From assembly GCF_040802235.1 (NCBI RefSeq), contig NC_133162.1, positions 141,501 through 205,500 on the forward strand: a DNA stretch of 64,000 nt, read 5' to 3'. Source of the DNA: Manis javanica. Lineage: Eukaryota; Chordata; Mammalia; Pholidota; Manidae. Position 1 is the stretch's first letter. Each line of letters starts with the position of its first letter. The notes beneath the pieces are model-generated. The model ran no database searches. It had not been told where the DNA came from and saw only the letters and a program-made list of their open reading frames with translations. Below, in pieces: positions 36,656 to 47,933 of this stretch. The position numbers and the translations under genes were made by a program.

Positions 36656-38399
36656 TCATGTTCCTCCCATGTGCAGAATGCATCCATTCCATCCCTACAG
36701 CCCCTAAGCCCTAGCTGGCTTACAAACAGCTGTGGATAAGATCATTACAGTGTCCTCTGCGGGCTGCATGTGATCCCGGCGCGCTCCCATATCCGGGGCA
36801 GGGACTCCTCCTCTCTGACAGGAGCCGACACCACTCGAGTTTGCCTCGGCTTTGTGGAAGGAGGGAAAGTGGATAAGCTGACACAGCAGCTCTCCAGATG
36901 GGAGGCCTTGAGAGTGACTGTCCAGTCGTGTGAATGACCTCGTGCAAGACGGTTGCTGGCAGAGCAGCATGTTCTAGGATCAGGTGAAAGCCAGGTCACA
37001 AAGTAGGGACTCATTGTCCCCTTTAGGCAGAAAGATATTGATGTTGGTCTTGCTCTGGAGTTGCCTCCCATCTTCCAAGCTGGGTGCTAGTCCCCTAAAG
37101 GCCACCTTTGGCTCATTCTGCCAGGCTGCAGAAGGAGCCATGGTCACTCTGTGTGCTTCCCTGCAGCCTGTCTCACACAGCCTGCTTTTAGTGAGCCTCC
37201 AATCAATGCTTGTTGGATTTATTTCAGTAACTTTTGACTCTTCCCACATACAAATCAGTGCTTTCAGCTCCAAGTTTGCAACACTTCTCAAAGTCCAAAA
37301 CTGCTGTTGCAAATATTTACTTAAGAGGCGCACTTGTCTTGACAAAGTACCTGATTCAAGAGGACGATCTGCGAGCACAGCTCAAGCGACAATGGCCAGA
37401 GCAGAGGAGACACTTCCCACTGGTCGTTCTCATCTGCAAAAGCAGGTCATACCATGCTGCTAGGGTCCCAAACACAGAAACACATAATTCTTTTTGAAGT
37501 TCCATGTGGTCTCTATGCCAAGGATTTTTTTTCAGCAGGAATAAAAGACTAAAAGCAGTGAATAGTGTTGCAGAGTGAAAAATAAACTTGTTTCAAAAAA
37601 GATTCATTCAAGTTATTTTACAAGGTAAAACATACGATGACATTGCACATTATAGGGCAAAAGAATGAATGAGGAAGGAAGTCAGGCGACACAGGGACCC
37701 CAGACCACACACAAGGTCCTGTGTTCACCTTGAGGTTTGTCACAGGGCAGCTCCTAAACAACTCCCGCCCACAGAGGCCGGTGTGTATGTCACTCAGTGA
37801 TGTCTTCAGTGCTTCATTTAGGGCAGGGAAGGGAGGGAAGCACCTGATTTTCCTGTCTCTAACCTTCTGGTAAAAGTTCACATAAATAGTGCTCAGGAAG
37901 CTACAGAATCCACCCCTCCCAGGGGACCAGGGGCAACAGCGCTCCCTGCTACTGCCTGGTGTCTTTGGGGAGAAGTCAGCCCATCAAGAGTGGGCTCCCG
38001 AGACTGCATGGACCCAGGGAGAAGGGCAGGGCCATTTTTCCTGGACAACATATTTGATTCAGCTTCATGGGATGGAGGATAGGATGAGAAAAGCTCATAA
38101 CACCATCCCCACGCCAGCAGAGCACAGAATGGAGATTCCTGGGGGCCACACACTGCTCCGTGCCCTGAGTGCCTCCCTTTTGGCAGGAACAGTGCTTGTC
38201 CCAGAGCAGGCACCTGATGAATACCTGTTGGATAGATGATCAGCATTAGTTTTCTCGTCTGGTTTAATCAGGTGCCTGCTTCGGCTGAAACAGGAGATCA
38301 GCTAAGCACCTGGAGAAAACCACGCTTGGAGAAATTCTAGCTACTCGTGTGTATTACACAGTAAAGAATTATTATAAGACTTCTTATCACGTGGGCCTG
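36656..38399. other. No gene recognised
   Basis: Non-coding sequence with overlapping frames of up to 159 codons on both strands, none similar to a known protein. Confidence 0.45.
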
Positions 38400-40210
38400 C
38401 TTTTTTTAATTAAAGTATCATTGATATACAATCTCATGTTGATTTCAAATATACAACACAGTGGCTCAACAGTTACCCATATTATTAAATCCTCACCCCC
38501 TCTAGTGCAGTCACTGTCTATCAACGTAGTAAGATGTTACAGAATCACTAACTGTATTCTCCATGGTGTACCACCATCCTTGTGGCCAGCTCATATTGTG
38601 ATTGCAAATTATTGTTCCCTTTTATCCTCTTCCCCCGCACCCCACACCCTCCCCCTTGGTAACCACTAGTCCCTTCTCCGTGTCTGTGACTCTGCTGCTG
38701 TTTGTTCCTTCCATTTTGCTTTGTTGTTATACTCTACAAATGAGTGACATCATTTGGTATGTATTTCTCCACCTTGTTTATTTCACTAAGCATAGTAGCC
38801 TCTAGGTCCACCCATGTTGTTGTAAAGGGGAGGATTTCTTTTCTTTTTATAGCTGAATAGTATTCCATTGTGTATATGTACCACATCTTCTTTATCCATT
38901 CATCTAGTGACGGACACTTAGGTTGCTTCCAAAGCTTGGCTATTGTAAATAGTGCTGCAGTAAACATAGGGGTGCATATGTCTTTTTGAATCAGGGATTT
39001 TGTTGTCTTCAGGTAAATTCCTAGGAGTGGAATTCCTGGGTCAAACGGTATTTCTATTTTCAATTTTTTGAGGATCCTCCATATTGTTTTCCACAATGGT
39101 TGAACTAATTTACATTCCCACCAGCAGTGTAGGAGGGTTCCCCTTTCTCCACATTCTCGCCAGCATTTGTTATTTCTTGTTTTTAACATTCTAACTGGTG
39201 TGAGATTATCTCACTGGGGTTTTAATTTGTATTTCCCTGTTGATTAGTGATGTGGAGCATCTTTTCTTATGCCTGTTGACCACTTATATTTCTTTCTTGG
39301 AGAAGTGTCTGTTCATATCGTCTACCCATTTCTTAATTGGGTTATTGTTTTTTGTGTGTTGAGTTGTAGGAGTTCTTTGTATATTTTGGATGTTAATCCC
39401 TTATCAGACAAGTCATTTACGAATATATTCTCCCATACTGTAGAATGCCTTTCTGTTCTGCTGTTGGTGTCCTTTGCTGTGCAGAAGCTTTTTAGTTTGA
39501 TGTAGTCCCACTTGTTCATTTTTGCTTTTGTTTTCTTTGCCTGAGGAGATGTGTCCAGGAAAAAATTGCTAATGCTTATATTCAAGAGATTTTTGCCTGT
39601 GTTTCTAAGAGTTTTATGGTTTCATGACTTACACTCAGGTCTTTAATCCATTTTGAGTTTACTTTTGTGTATGGAGTTAGATAATAATCCCATTTCATTC
39701 TATTATTTGTAGCGATCTGGTTTGCCAACACCATTTGTTGAAGAGGCTGTCTTTTCCCCATTGTGTGTTCATGGCTCCTTTATCAGACATTAATTAGCTA
39801 TATATGTTTGGGTTTATATCAGGGCTCTCTATTCTGTTCCATTGATCTATGGGTCTGTTCTTGTGCCAGATCTATTGTTCTTTTTGTTGATGTGGTGTAT
39901 GATATTGATTCATTTATGAATATTGTACCATCCTTGCATCCCTGGAATAAATCCCACTTGGTCATGATGGATGATCTTCTTGATGTATTTTTTAAATCAG
40001 CTTGCTACTATTTTGTTGACTACTTTTGTCTCTATGTTCATCAGGGCTACTGGTCTGTAATTTTCTTTTTTTTTGTGGTGTCTTTGTCTGGTTTTGGTAT
40101 TAGAGTGAAGTTGGCCTCATAGAATGAGTTTGGACGTATGCCCTCCTATTCTACTTTATGAAATCCTTTAAGGAGGATGGATATTATCTCTCCTTTAAAT
40201 GTTTTTCCTT
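38400..40210 (-). mobile_element. Truncated L1 of an older 3' UTR type, with internal deletion
   Basis: On the minus strand the 3' end is at about 38400 (T8 run on the + strand), with a 3' UTR unlike that of the other young copies here ('atatacaatctcatgttgat'). The ORF2 C-terminal domain follows (open 38734-39189, with [14 protein letters not shown] and [12 protein letters not shown]). At about 39870 the sequence jumps from the TGCCAGATC phrase to one that lies about 900 bases further 5' in the near-complete copy, removing the reverse-transcriptase core. It stops near 40210. Confidence 0.88.
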
Positions 40211-40214
40211 TTAA

Positions 40215-41512
40215 GTGTTGATTTGGGGTATTTTTTGGTATCATTAATGTACAATTACATGAGCAACATTATGGTTACTAGACTCCCCCATTATCAAGTC
40301 CCCCCCACATACCTACTGTCACTGTCCATCACCGTAGTAAGATGCTATAGAATCACTACTTGTCTTCTTTGTATATACTGCCTTCCCTGTATTCCCCCCA
40401 ACTACATTATGTGTGCTAACTGTAATGCCACTTTTTCCCCCTTATCCCTCCCTTTCTACCCATCCTCCCCAGTCCCTTTCCCTTTGGTAACCGTTAGTCC
40501 ATTCTTGGGTTCTGTGAGTCTGCTGCTGTTTTGTTCCTTCAGTTTTTGCTTTGTTCTTATACTCCACATACAAGTGAAATCATTTGGTACTTGTCTCTCT
40601 ACACCTGGCTTATTTCACTGAGCATAATACCCTCTAGCTCCGTCCATGTTGTTACAAGTGGTAGGATTTGTTTTCTTCTTATGGCTGAATAATATTCCAC
40701 TGTGTATATATACCACCTCTTCTTTATCCATTCATCTACTGATGGACACTTAGGTTGCTTCCATTTCTTGGCTGTTGTAAATAGTGCTGCGGTAAACATA
40801 GGGGTGCATCTGTCTTTTTCAAACTGGGACTCTGAATTCCTAGGGTAAATTCCTAGAAGTGGAATTCCTGGGTCAAATGGTATTTCTATTTTGAGTTTTT
40901 TGAGGAACCTCCATACTGCTTTCCACAATGGTTGAACTAATTTACATTCCCACCAGCAGTGTAGGAGGGTTCCCGTTTCTCCACATCCTTGTCAACATTT
41001 GTTGTTGTTTGTCTTTTGGATGTTGGCCATCCTAACTGGTGTGAGGTGATATTTCATTGTGGTTTTAATTTGTATTTCTCTGATGATTAGGGATGTGGAG
41101 CATCTTTTCATGTGCCTGTTGGCCATCTGAATTTCTTATTTGGAGAAGTGTCTGTTCATCTCCTCTGCCCATTTTTTAATTGGATTTTTTGCTTTTTGTT
41201 TGTTGAAGTGCATGAGCTCTTTATATAATTTGGATGTCCACCCCTTATCAGATATGTCATTTATGAATATATTCTCCCATACTGTAGGATGCCTTTTTGT
41301 TCTACTGATGGTGTCCTTCGATGTACAGAAGCTTTTCAGCTTGATATAGTCCCACTTGTTCATTTTTGCTTTTGTTTCCCTTGCGTGGGGAGGTATGTTC
41401 ATGAAGAAGTAGCTCATGTTTATGTCCAAGAGATTTTTGCATATGTTTTTTTCTAAGAGTTTTATGGTTTCATGACTTACATTCAGGTCTTTGATCCATT
41501 TTGAGTTTACTT
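40215..41512 (-). mobile_element. 5'-truncated L1, younger 3' UTR type
   Basis: The 3' end lies at about 40215, next to the preceding L1, with the 'gtatcattaatgtacaatta' 3' UTR shared with other young copies. ORF2 C-terminal pieces are open at 40599-40928 and 41136-41429. It ends abruptly at a T-run (41510-41521), inside the region that encodes the phrase before LDINMS. Confidence 0.9.
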
Positions 41513-41600
41513 TTTTTTTTTTTCATTTTAGTTTAATTTTATTATGACAAAATGCCCCTAACACAAATTCACCACCTTTTAACCATTTTTTTATGGGATA
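41513..41600. other. T-rich junction with possible old repeat
   Basis: T-rich sequence between the truncated L1 and the retroviral segment. A phrase near 41570 ('caccttttaaccattttttt') is like the antisense of an old L1 3' tail, but it is too short to be sure. Confidence 0.3.
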
Positions 41601-41610
41601 TTTTTTTTTT

Positions 41611-41932
41611 GAGAGGGCATCTCTCATATTTATTGATCAAATGGTTGTTAACAACAATAAAATTCAGTATAGGGGGGTCGATGCTCAATGTACAATCATT
41701 AATCCATCTCAAGTCTAATTCTCGTCAGTCTCCAATCTTCTGAAGCATAACGAACAAGTTCTTACATGGTGAACGAATTCTTACTAGTGAATAAATTCTT
41801 ACATGGTGAACAGTACAAGGGCATTCATCACAGAAACTTTCGGTTTTGATTACGCATTATGACCTATAAACAATCAGGTCAAATATGAATATTCGTTTGA
41901 TTTTTGTACTTGATTTATATGTGGATCCCACA
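41611..41932 (-). mobile_element. Putative LTR of the endogenous retrovirus, ending at R
   Basis: Starts with TG directly after a polypurine tract, has TATAAA at 41919-41914 and AATAAA at 41634-41629, and stops at an A10 run. A complete LTR would continue through U5 and end in CA. The TATA-like motif only 13 bases inside the proposed start would make U3 improbably short, so either the start is misplaced or that TATA is unused. Confidence 0.45.
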
Positions 41933-41943
41933 TTTCTCCCTTT
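41933..41943 (-). promoter_or_regulatory. Retroviral polypurine tract
   Basis: AAAGGGAGAAA on the minus strand, immediately followed by TG. This is the standard plus-strand primer site before a 3' LTR. It is preceded by an ATT microsatellite (about 41939-41975 on the + strand). Confidence 0.5.
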
Positions 41944-42156
41944 ATTATTATTATTATTATTATTTTTATTTTTAATAAAATGCTGGCGTGGTAGGTAGAT
42001 GCAAGATAAAGGTAGAAAACATAGTTTAGTGCTGTAAGAGGGCAAATGTAGATGATCAGATGATCAGGTGTGTGCCTATGGACTAAGTATTAATCCAGCC
42101 TAGACAAGGGCAGCAAAACATCCACGGATGCAGAAGATTTCTCTCAAAGCAGGGGG

Positions 42157-42177
42157 GGTGAGGTTCTGAGCCTCACC
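42157..42177. other. Perfect 7-bp hairpin between env and LTR
   Basis: GGTGAGG (42157-42163), a 7-base loop and CCTCACC (42171-42177). It lies in the non-coding stretch downstream of env. Function unknown. Confidence 0.5.
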
Positions 42178-42579
42178 TCTGTTGATTCCCAAATTCTCAC
42201 CTGATGGCCCCCCTGCGACTGTGCCTGTCTTAGGTTGTTCCTCCCTTGAAGAATCTTACCCGTCTCTGGCTAACCAGTCATCTTCCGGGGCCATACAGGG
42301 AAATGTAAAGTTGGTAAGTGAGAGAGAAGCCATATTGTTTGAAAGGGTTAGCTTTTTACTTCTTTGCAGATTTATGCCCTGTGGCTTCTATGCCCAGCAC
42401 TTGTCTCGAGGTATCTTTACCACCTGGAGGAATTATGATACTCGGTAAATTCGATATGAGGCACGAATTCTATTTAAGGGTTGTAATTAGGAAGGAAGAA
42501 GAAAAGCTATAGAGGTAGCATATGGAAGGAAACATGGGAGGATTGATTATTTCTTTGACATATCTTCTTGTAGAGTACC

Positions 42580-42903
42580 TTAAGTATGTATAGGTTTTAA
42601 ACTACTAACTAATTTGTACACACATATTAACATAATAGGAATACGGTGACATAAACAAAGCAAATCTATAATTACCATCCATCTCCAGTGAAGCCAAGAA
42701 AACCATTTAGGCACCCTAGGCATTTGTGAAAATTTGTCTATGATATGATGGATATTGTCCAACTGTACTTGAACAGTCTGAGAGAAATCAGACAAATTAA
42801 AGCAGCCCATTTCTGGGATCTGTTCACATCCCATATGTTCTTTTAACCATAGATAGTCTATAGTCATAAGATTTTGGAGTGCTATACCTTGCACCCCTCC
42901 CAC
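42580..42903 (-). pseudogene. Retroviral env transmembrane-subunit remnant
   Basis: A 107-codon open frame with the layout of a retroviral TM ectodomain end. It shows LQN with a nearby Asp-Tyr-Leu, a small disulfide-loop-like pair of cysteines seven residues apart and not followed by a second cysteine (unlike the CX6CC of gammaretroviruses), an amphipathic segment, a Trp-rich membrane-proximal part, a hydrophobic membrane span and a short tail. In an intact virus this subunit drives membrane fusion. Here the fusion peptide and nearly all the surface subunit are missing, and the frame does not begin with a proper env start. It is a fragment. Confidence 0.55.
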
Positions 42904-43437
42904 CTCCTAGTTGAGTTCCAACAGTACAGATCTGGTCAAATTTGTTGTCTGACTGTATGCACATGCCAGCCTAGACATCTCCCTCCTCATTCCTATGGCA
43001 AGTCCAGGAGACGGTGGGCTGGATGCAGCCACAACCGCAGCATCGTCCAGATCCCTGTGGAGGCTTTTTGATGATCATCCCCAGGCACAAGTCCTCCAGA
43101 GAGTGCTGATGCCGGAAGCTCCTCCTCATATCATATCTTAGTTCATTTTCTGGGTATCCAAGCTAGGCCTTGATCTTCTGCATAGAAACAAACAGACCCT
43201 TTGCCCACACTTTGACATGCGCTCTATACCACTGTGCAGAACTCATTGGAGGTCAGCACACAGTAGCTGCTTTTTTTTTTCTTTTTTTTTTTATTAAGAG
43301 AAAGGAATATTATCAGAAAAGAGTACCTCCATAGCTGATCATCTGACACCCTTTAAGTGATCAACATTAAGGATATTTAAAGCATGCGTTGATCTTTGAT
43401 TTACCAATAGTTTTATCCTATCAAGGAGTAATCCCCC

Positions 43438-43472
43438 TTTTCTTTCTTTCTTTCTTTCTTTTTTTTTTTTTA
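43438..43472 (-). repeat. L1 poly(A)/CTTT microsatellite tail
   Basis: On the + strand (CTTT)n grades into a pure T run. On the minus strand this is the A-rich tail of the near-complete L1, expanded into an AAAG microsatellite. Confidence 0.8.
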
Positions 43473-43811
43473 AATCTTTAATCTACACTTACATGAAGAG
43501 TACTATGTTTACTATGCTCTCCCCTATATCAGGTCCCCCCTAACAACCACATTGCGGTTACTGTCCATCAGCTTAGCAAAATGTTGTAGAATCACTACTT
43601 GTCCTCTCTGTGTTGTGCAGCCCACCCTCCCCTTTCTCCCTCCCCCCATGCATGCTAATCTTAATACCCCCCTTCTTCTTCCCCCACTTATCCCTCCCTG
43701 CCCACCCATCATCCCCAGTTCCTTTCCCTTTGGTACCTGTTAGTCCATTTTTGGGTTCTGTAATTCCACTGCTGTTTTGTTCCTTCAGTTTTTCCTTTGT
43801 TCTTATACTCC

Positions 43812-46800
43812 TCAGATGAGTGAAATCATTTGGTATTTCTCTTTCTCCGCTTGGCTTATTTCACTGAGCATAATACTCTCCAGCTCCATCCATGTTGCTG
43901 CAAATGGTTGGATTTTTCCACTTCTTATGGATGAGTAGTATTCCATTGTGTATATGTACCACATCTTCTTTATCCATTCATCTACCGATGGACATTTAGG
44001 TTGCTTCCAATTCTTGGCTATTGTAAATAGTGCTGCGATAAACATAGGGGTGCATCTGTCTTTCTCAAACTTGATTGCTGCGTTCTTAGGGTAAATTCCT
44101 AGGAGTGGAATTCCTGGGTCAAATGGTAGGTCTGTTTTGAGCATTTTGATGAACCTCCATACTGCTTTCCACAATGGTTGGACTAATTTACATTCCCACC
44201 AGCAGTGTAGGAGGGTTCCCCTTTCTCCACAGCCTCGCCAACATTTGTTGTTGTTTGTCTTTTGGATGGCAGCTGTCCTTACTGGTGTGAGGTGATACCT
44301 CATTGTAGTTTTAATTTGCATTTCTCTGATAATTAGCGATGTGGAGCATCTTTTCATGTGTCTCTTGGCCATCTGTATTTCTTTTTTAGAGAACTGTCTG
44401 TTCAGTTCCTCTGCCCATTTTTTAATTGGGTTATTTGCTTTTTGTTTGTTGAGGCGTGTGAGCTCTTTATATGTTCTGAACGTCAAGCCTTTATCGGATC
44501 TGTCATTTTCAAATATACTCTCCCATACTGTAGGGTTCCTTTTTGTTCTATTGATGGTGTCTTTCGCTGTACAGAAGCTTTTCAGCTTAATGTAGTCCCA
44601 CTTGCTCATTTTGGCTGTTGTTTTCCTTGCCCGGGGAGATATGTTCAAGAAGACGTCACTCATGTTTATGTCTAAGAGGTTTTTGCCTATGTTTTTTTCC
44701 AAGAGTTTAATGGTTTCATGACTTACATTCAGGTCTTTGATCCATTTTGAGTTTACCTTTGTATATGGGGTTAGACAATGGTCCAGTTTCATTCTCCTAC
44801 ATGTAGCTGTCCAGTTTTGCCAACACCATCTGTTGAAGAGACTGTCATTTTGCCATTGTATGTCCTTGGATCCTTTATCAAATATTAATTGAAAATATTT
44901 GTTTGGGTTAATGTCTGGAGTCTCTAATCTGTTCCACTGGTCTGTGGCTCTGTTCCTGTGCCAGTACCAGATTGTCTTGATTACTATGGCTTTGTAGTAG
45001 AGCTTGAAGTTGGGGAGTGAGATCCCCCCTACTTTATTCTTCTTTTTCAGGATTGCTTTGGCTATTTGGGGTCTTTGGTGTTTCCATATGAATCTTTGAA
45101 TTATTTGTTCCAATTCATTGAAGAATGTTGCTGGTAATTTGAGAGGGATTGCATCAAATCTGTATATTGCTTTGGGCAGGATGGCCATTTTGTCGATATT
45201 AATTCTTCCTAGCCATGAGCATGGGATGAGTTTCCATTTATTAGTGTCCCCTTTAATTTCTCTTAAGAGTGACTTGTAGTTTTCAGAGTATAAGTCTTTC
45301 ACTTCTTTGGTTAGGTTTATTCCTAGGTAATTTATTCTTTTTGATGCAATGGTGAATGGAATTGTTTTCCTGATTTCTCTTTCTATTGATTCATTGTTAG
45401 TGTATAGGAAAGCTACAGATTTCTGTGTGTTAATTTTGTATCCTGCAACTTTGCTGTATTCCGATATCAGTTCTAGTAGTTTTGGAGTGGAGTCTTTAGG
45501 GTTTTTTATGTACAGTATCATATCATCTGCAAATAGTGACAGTTTAACTTCTTCTTTACCAATCTGGATTCCTTGCATGTCTTTGTTTTGTCTGATTGCC
45601 GTGGCTAGGACCTCCAGTACTGTGTTAAATAACAGTGGGGAGAGTGGGGATACCTGTCTGGTTCCCAATCTCAGAGGAAATGCTTTCAGCTTCTCGCTGT
45701 TCAGTATAATGCTGGCTGTGGGTTTATCACATGTGGCCTTTATTATGTTGAGGTACTTGCCCTCTATTCCCATTTTGCTGAGAGTTTTTATCATGAATGG
45801 ATGTTGAATTTTGTCAAATGCTTTTTCAGCATCTATGGAGATGATCATGTGGTTTTTGTCTTTCTTTTTGTTGATGTGGTGGATGATGTTGATGGATTTT
45901 CAAATGTTGTACCATCATTGCATCCCTGGGAGGAATCCCACTTGGTCATGGTGTATGATCCTTTTGATATACTGTTGAATTCTGTTTGCTAATATTTTAT
46001 TGAGTATTTTTGCATCTACATTCATCAGGGATATGGGTCTGTAATTTTCTTTTTTGGTGGGGTCTTTGCCTGGTTTTGGTATTAGGGTGATGTTGGCTTC
46101 ATAGAATGAGTTTGGGAGTATTCCCTCTTCTTCTATTTTTTGGAACACTTTAAGGAGAATGGGTATTATGTCTTCTCTGTGTGTCTGATAAAATTCCGAG
46201 GTAAATCCATCCGGCCCCGGGGTTTTGTTCTTGGGTAGTTTTTTGATTACCGTTTCAATTTCTTTGCTCGTAATTGGTTTGTTTAACTTTTGTGTTTCTT
46301 CCTTGGTCAGTCTTGGAAGGTTGTATTTTTCTAGGAAGTTGTCCATTTCTTCTAGGTTTTCCAGCTTGTTGGCATATAGGTTTTCATAGTAGTCTTTAAT
46401 AATTCTTTGTATTTCTGTGGAGTCTGTCGTGATTTTTCCATTCTCATTTCTGATTATGTTGATTTGTGTTGATTCTCTTTTTCTCTTAATAAGTTGGACT
46501 AGAGGCTTATCTATTTTGTTTATTTTCTCAAAGAACCAGCTCTTGGTTTTGTTGATTTTTGCTATTGTTTTATTCTTCTCAATTTTGTTTATTTCTTCTC
46601 TGATCTTTATTATGTCCCTCCTTCTGATGACTTTAGGTCTCATTTGTTCTTCTTTTTCCAGTTTCGATAATTGTGATGTTAGACTATTCATTTGGGATTG
46701 TTCTTCCTTCTTCAAGTGTGCCTGGATTGCTATGTACTTTCCTCTTAAGACTGCTTTCGCTGCATCCCACAGAAGTTGGGGCTTAGTGTTGTTGTTGTCA

Positions 46801-47627
46801 TTTGTTTCTATATATTCCTTGATCTCTATTTTGATTTGTTCATTGATCCATTGATTATTTAGTAGCATTTTGTTAAGCCTCCATGTGTTTGTGAGCCCTT
46901 TTGTTTTCTTTGTAGAATTTATTTCTAGTTTTATACCTTTGTGGTCTGAAAAATTGTTTGGTAGAATTTCAATATTTTGGAATTTACTGAGGCTCTTTTT
47001 GTGAGCTAGTATGTGGTCTATTCTGGAGAATGTTCCATGTGCACTTGAGAAGAATGTATATCCTGTTGCTTTTGGATGTAGAGTTCTGTAGATGTCTATT
47101 AGGTCCATCTGTTCTAGTGTGTTGTTCAGTGCCTGTGTGTCCTTACTTATTTTCTGCACGGTGGATCTATGCTTTGGGAAGAGTGGTGTGTTGAAGTCTC
47201 CTAAAATGAATGCATTGCAGTCTATTTCCCTCTTTAGTTCTGTTAGTATTTGCTTCACATATGCTGGTGCTCCTGTATTGGGTGCATATATATTTAGAAT
47301 GGTTAAATCCTCTTGTTGGACTGAGCCCTTTATCATTATGTAGTATCCTTCTTTATCTCTTGTTACTTTCTTTGTTTTGAAGTCTATTTTGTCTGATATT
47401 AGTACTGTAACCCCTGCTTTCTTCTCACTGTTGTTTGCCTGAAATATGTTTTTCCATCCCTTGACTTTTAGTCTACGCTTGTCTTTGGGTTTAAGGTGAG
47501 TTTCTTGTAAGCAGCATATAGATGGGTCTTGCTTTTTTATCCATTCTATTACTCTGTGTCTTTTGATTGGTGCATTAAGTCCATTTACATTTAGGGTGAC
47601 TATTGAGAGATATGTATTTATTGCCAT
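43812..47627 (-). pseudogene. L1 ORF2 (endonuclease / reverse transcriptase), two nonsense codons
   Basis: The ATG at 47627 begins [10 protein letters not shown]; a TTG-led extension upstream is not a start, because the other copy does not preserve it. Length is about 1271 codons, as in other L1s. Endonuclease: [19 protein letters not shown] and SDHKG are all present. Reverse transcriptase: FADDMILY is intact, but the [10 protein letters not shown] motif reads [11 protein letters not shown]-terminal: the Cys-rich CWRGCGERG...HCWWEC cluster is intact. TGA codons at 45915-45917 and 45900-45902 interrupt the frame between the endonuclease and catalytic RT motifs. The protein would nick target DNA and reverse-transcribe L1 RNA. 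As it stands only the endonuclease half could be made. Confidence 0.95.
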
Positions 47628-47822
47628 TGCAGGCTTTAGATTCGTGGTTACCAAAGGTTCAAGGTTAGCTTCTTTAGTATCTTACTGCCTAACTTAGCTC
47701 GCTTATTGAGCTGTTATATACACTGTCTGGAGATTCTTTTCTTCTCTCCCTTCTTATTCCTCCTCCTCCCTTCTTCATATGTTGTGTGTTTTGTTCTGTG
47801 CTCTTTTTAGGAGTTCTCCCAT

Positions 47823-47933
47823 CTAGAGCAGTCCCTGTAGGATGCCCTGTAGAGGTGGTTTGTGGGAAGCAAAATCCCTCAGCTTTTGCTTGTCTGGGAA
47901 TTGTTTAATCCCGCCATCATATTTAAATGATAG
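47823..47933 (-). other. Post-stop ORF1 extension, open and conserved
   Basis: Thirty-six codons directly follow the ORF1 TGA in frame and encode the end of the ORF1 C-terminal domain (FKYDGG, PDKQKLRDF, KPPLQGILQGLL). The base context is TGA CTA, a known favourable readthrough context in mammals. Readthrough here is inferred. Confidence 0.6.

Larger units (their letters stand above)
41601..43437 (-). mobile_element. Endogenous retrovirus 3' segment (env remnant, PPT, LTR) ending in poly(A)
   Basis: Read on the minus strand: a short A-rich and degraded coding stretch, an env transmembrane-like open frame (42903-42580), about 640 bases of non-coding sequence, a polypurine tract AAAGGGAGAAA (41943-41933), then an LTR-like region starting TGTGGGATCC (41932). 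This contains AATAAA (41634-41629) and is followed 18 bases later by ten A (41610-41601). No gag, no reverse transcriptase and little surface-protein sequence remain. I believe this is a high-copy family in some mammals, but that is memory and unverified. Confidence 0.6.

Noticed and set aside
47627-47654. ORF2 start nine codons upstream of MAINTYLS
   Set aside because: It begins with TTG and is not supported by the other copy; the ATG at 47627 is the normal L1 ORF2 start.
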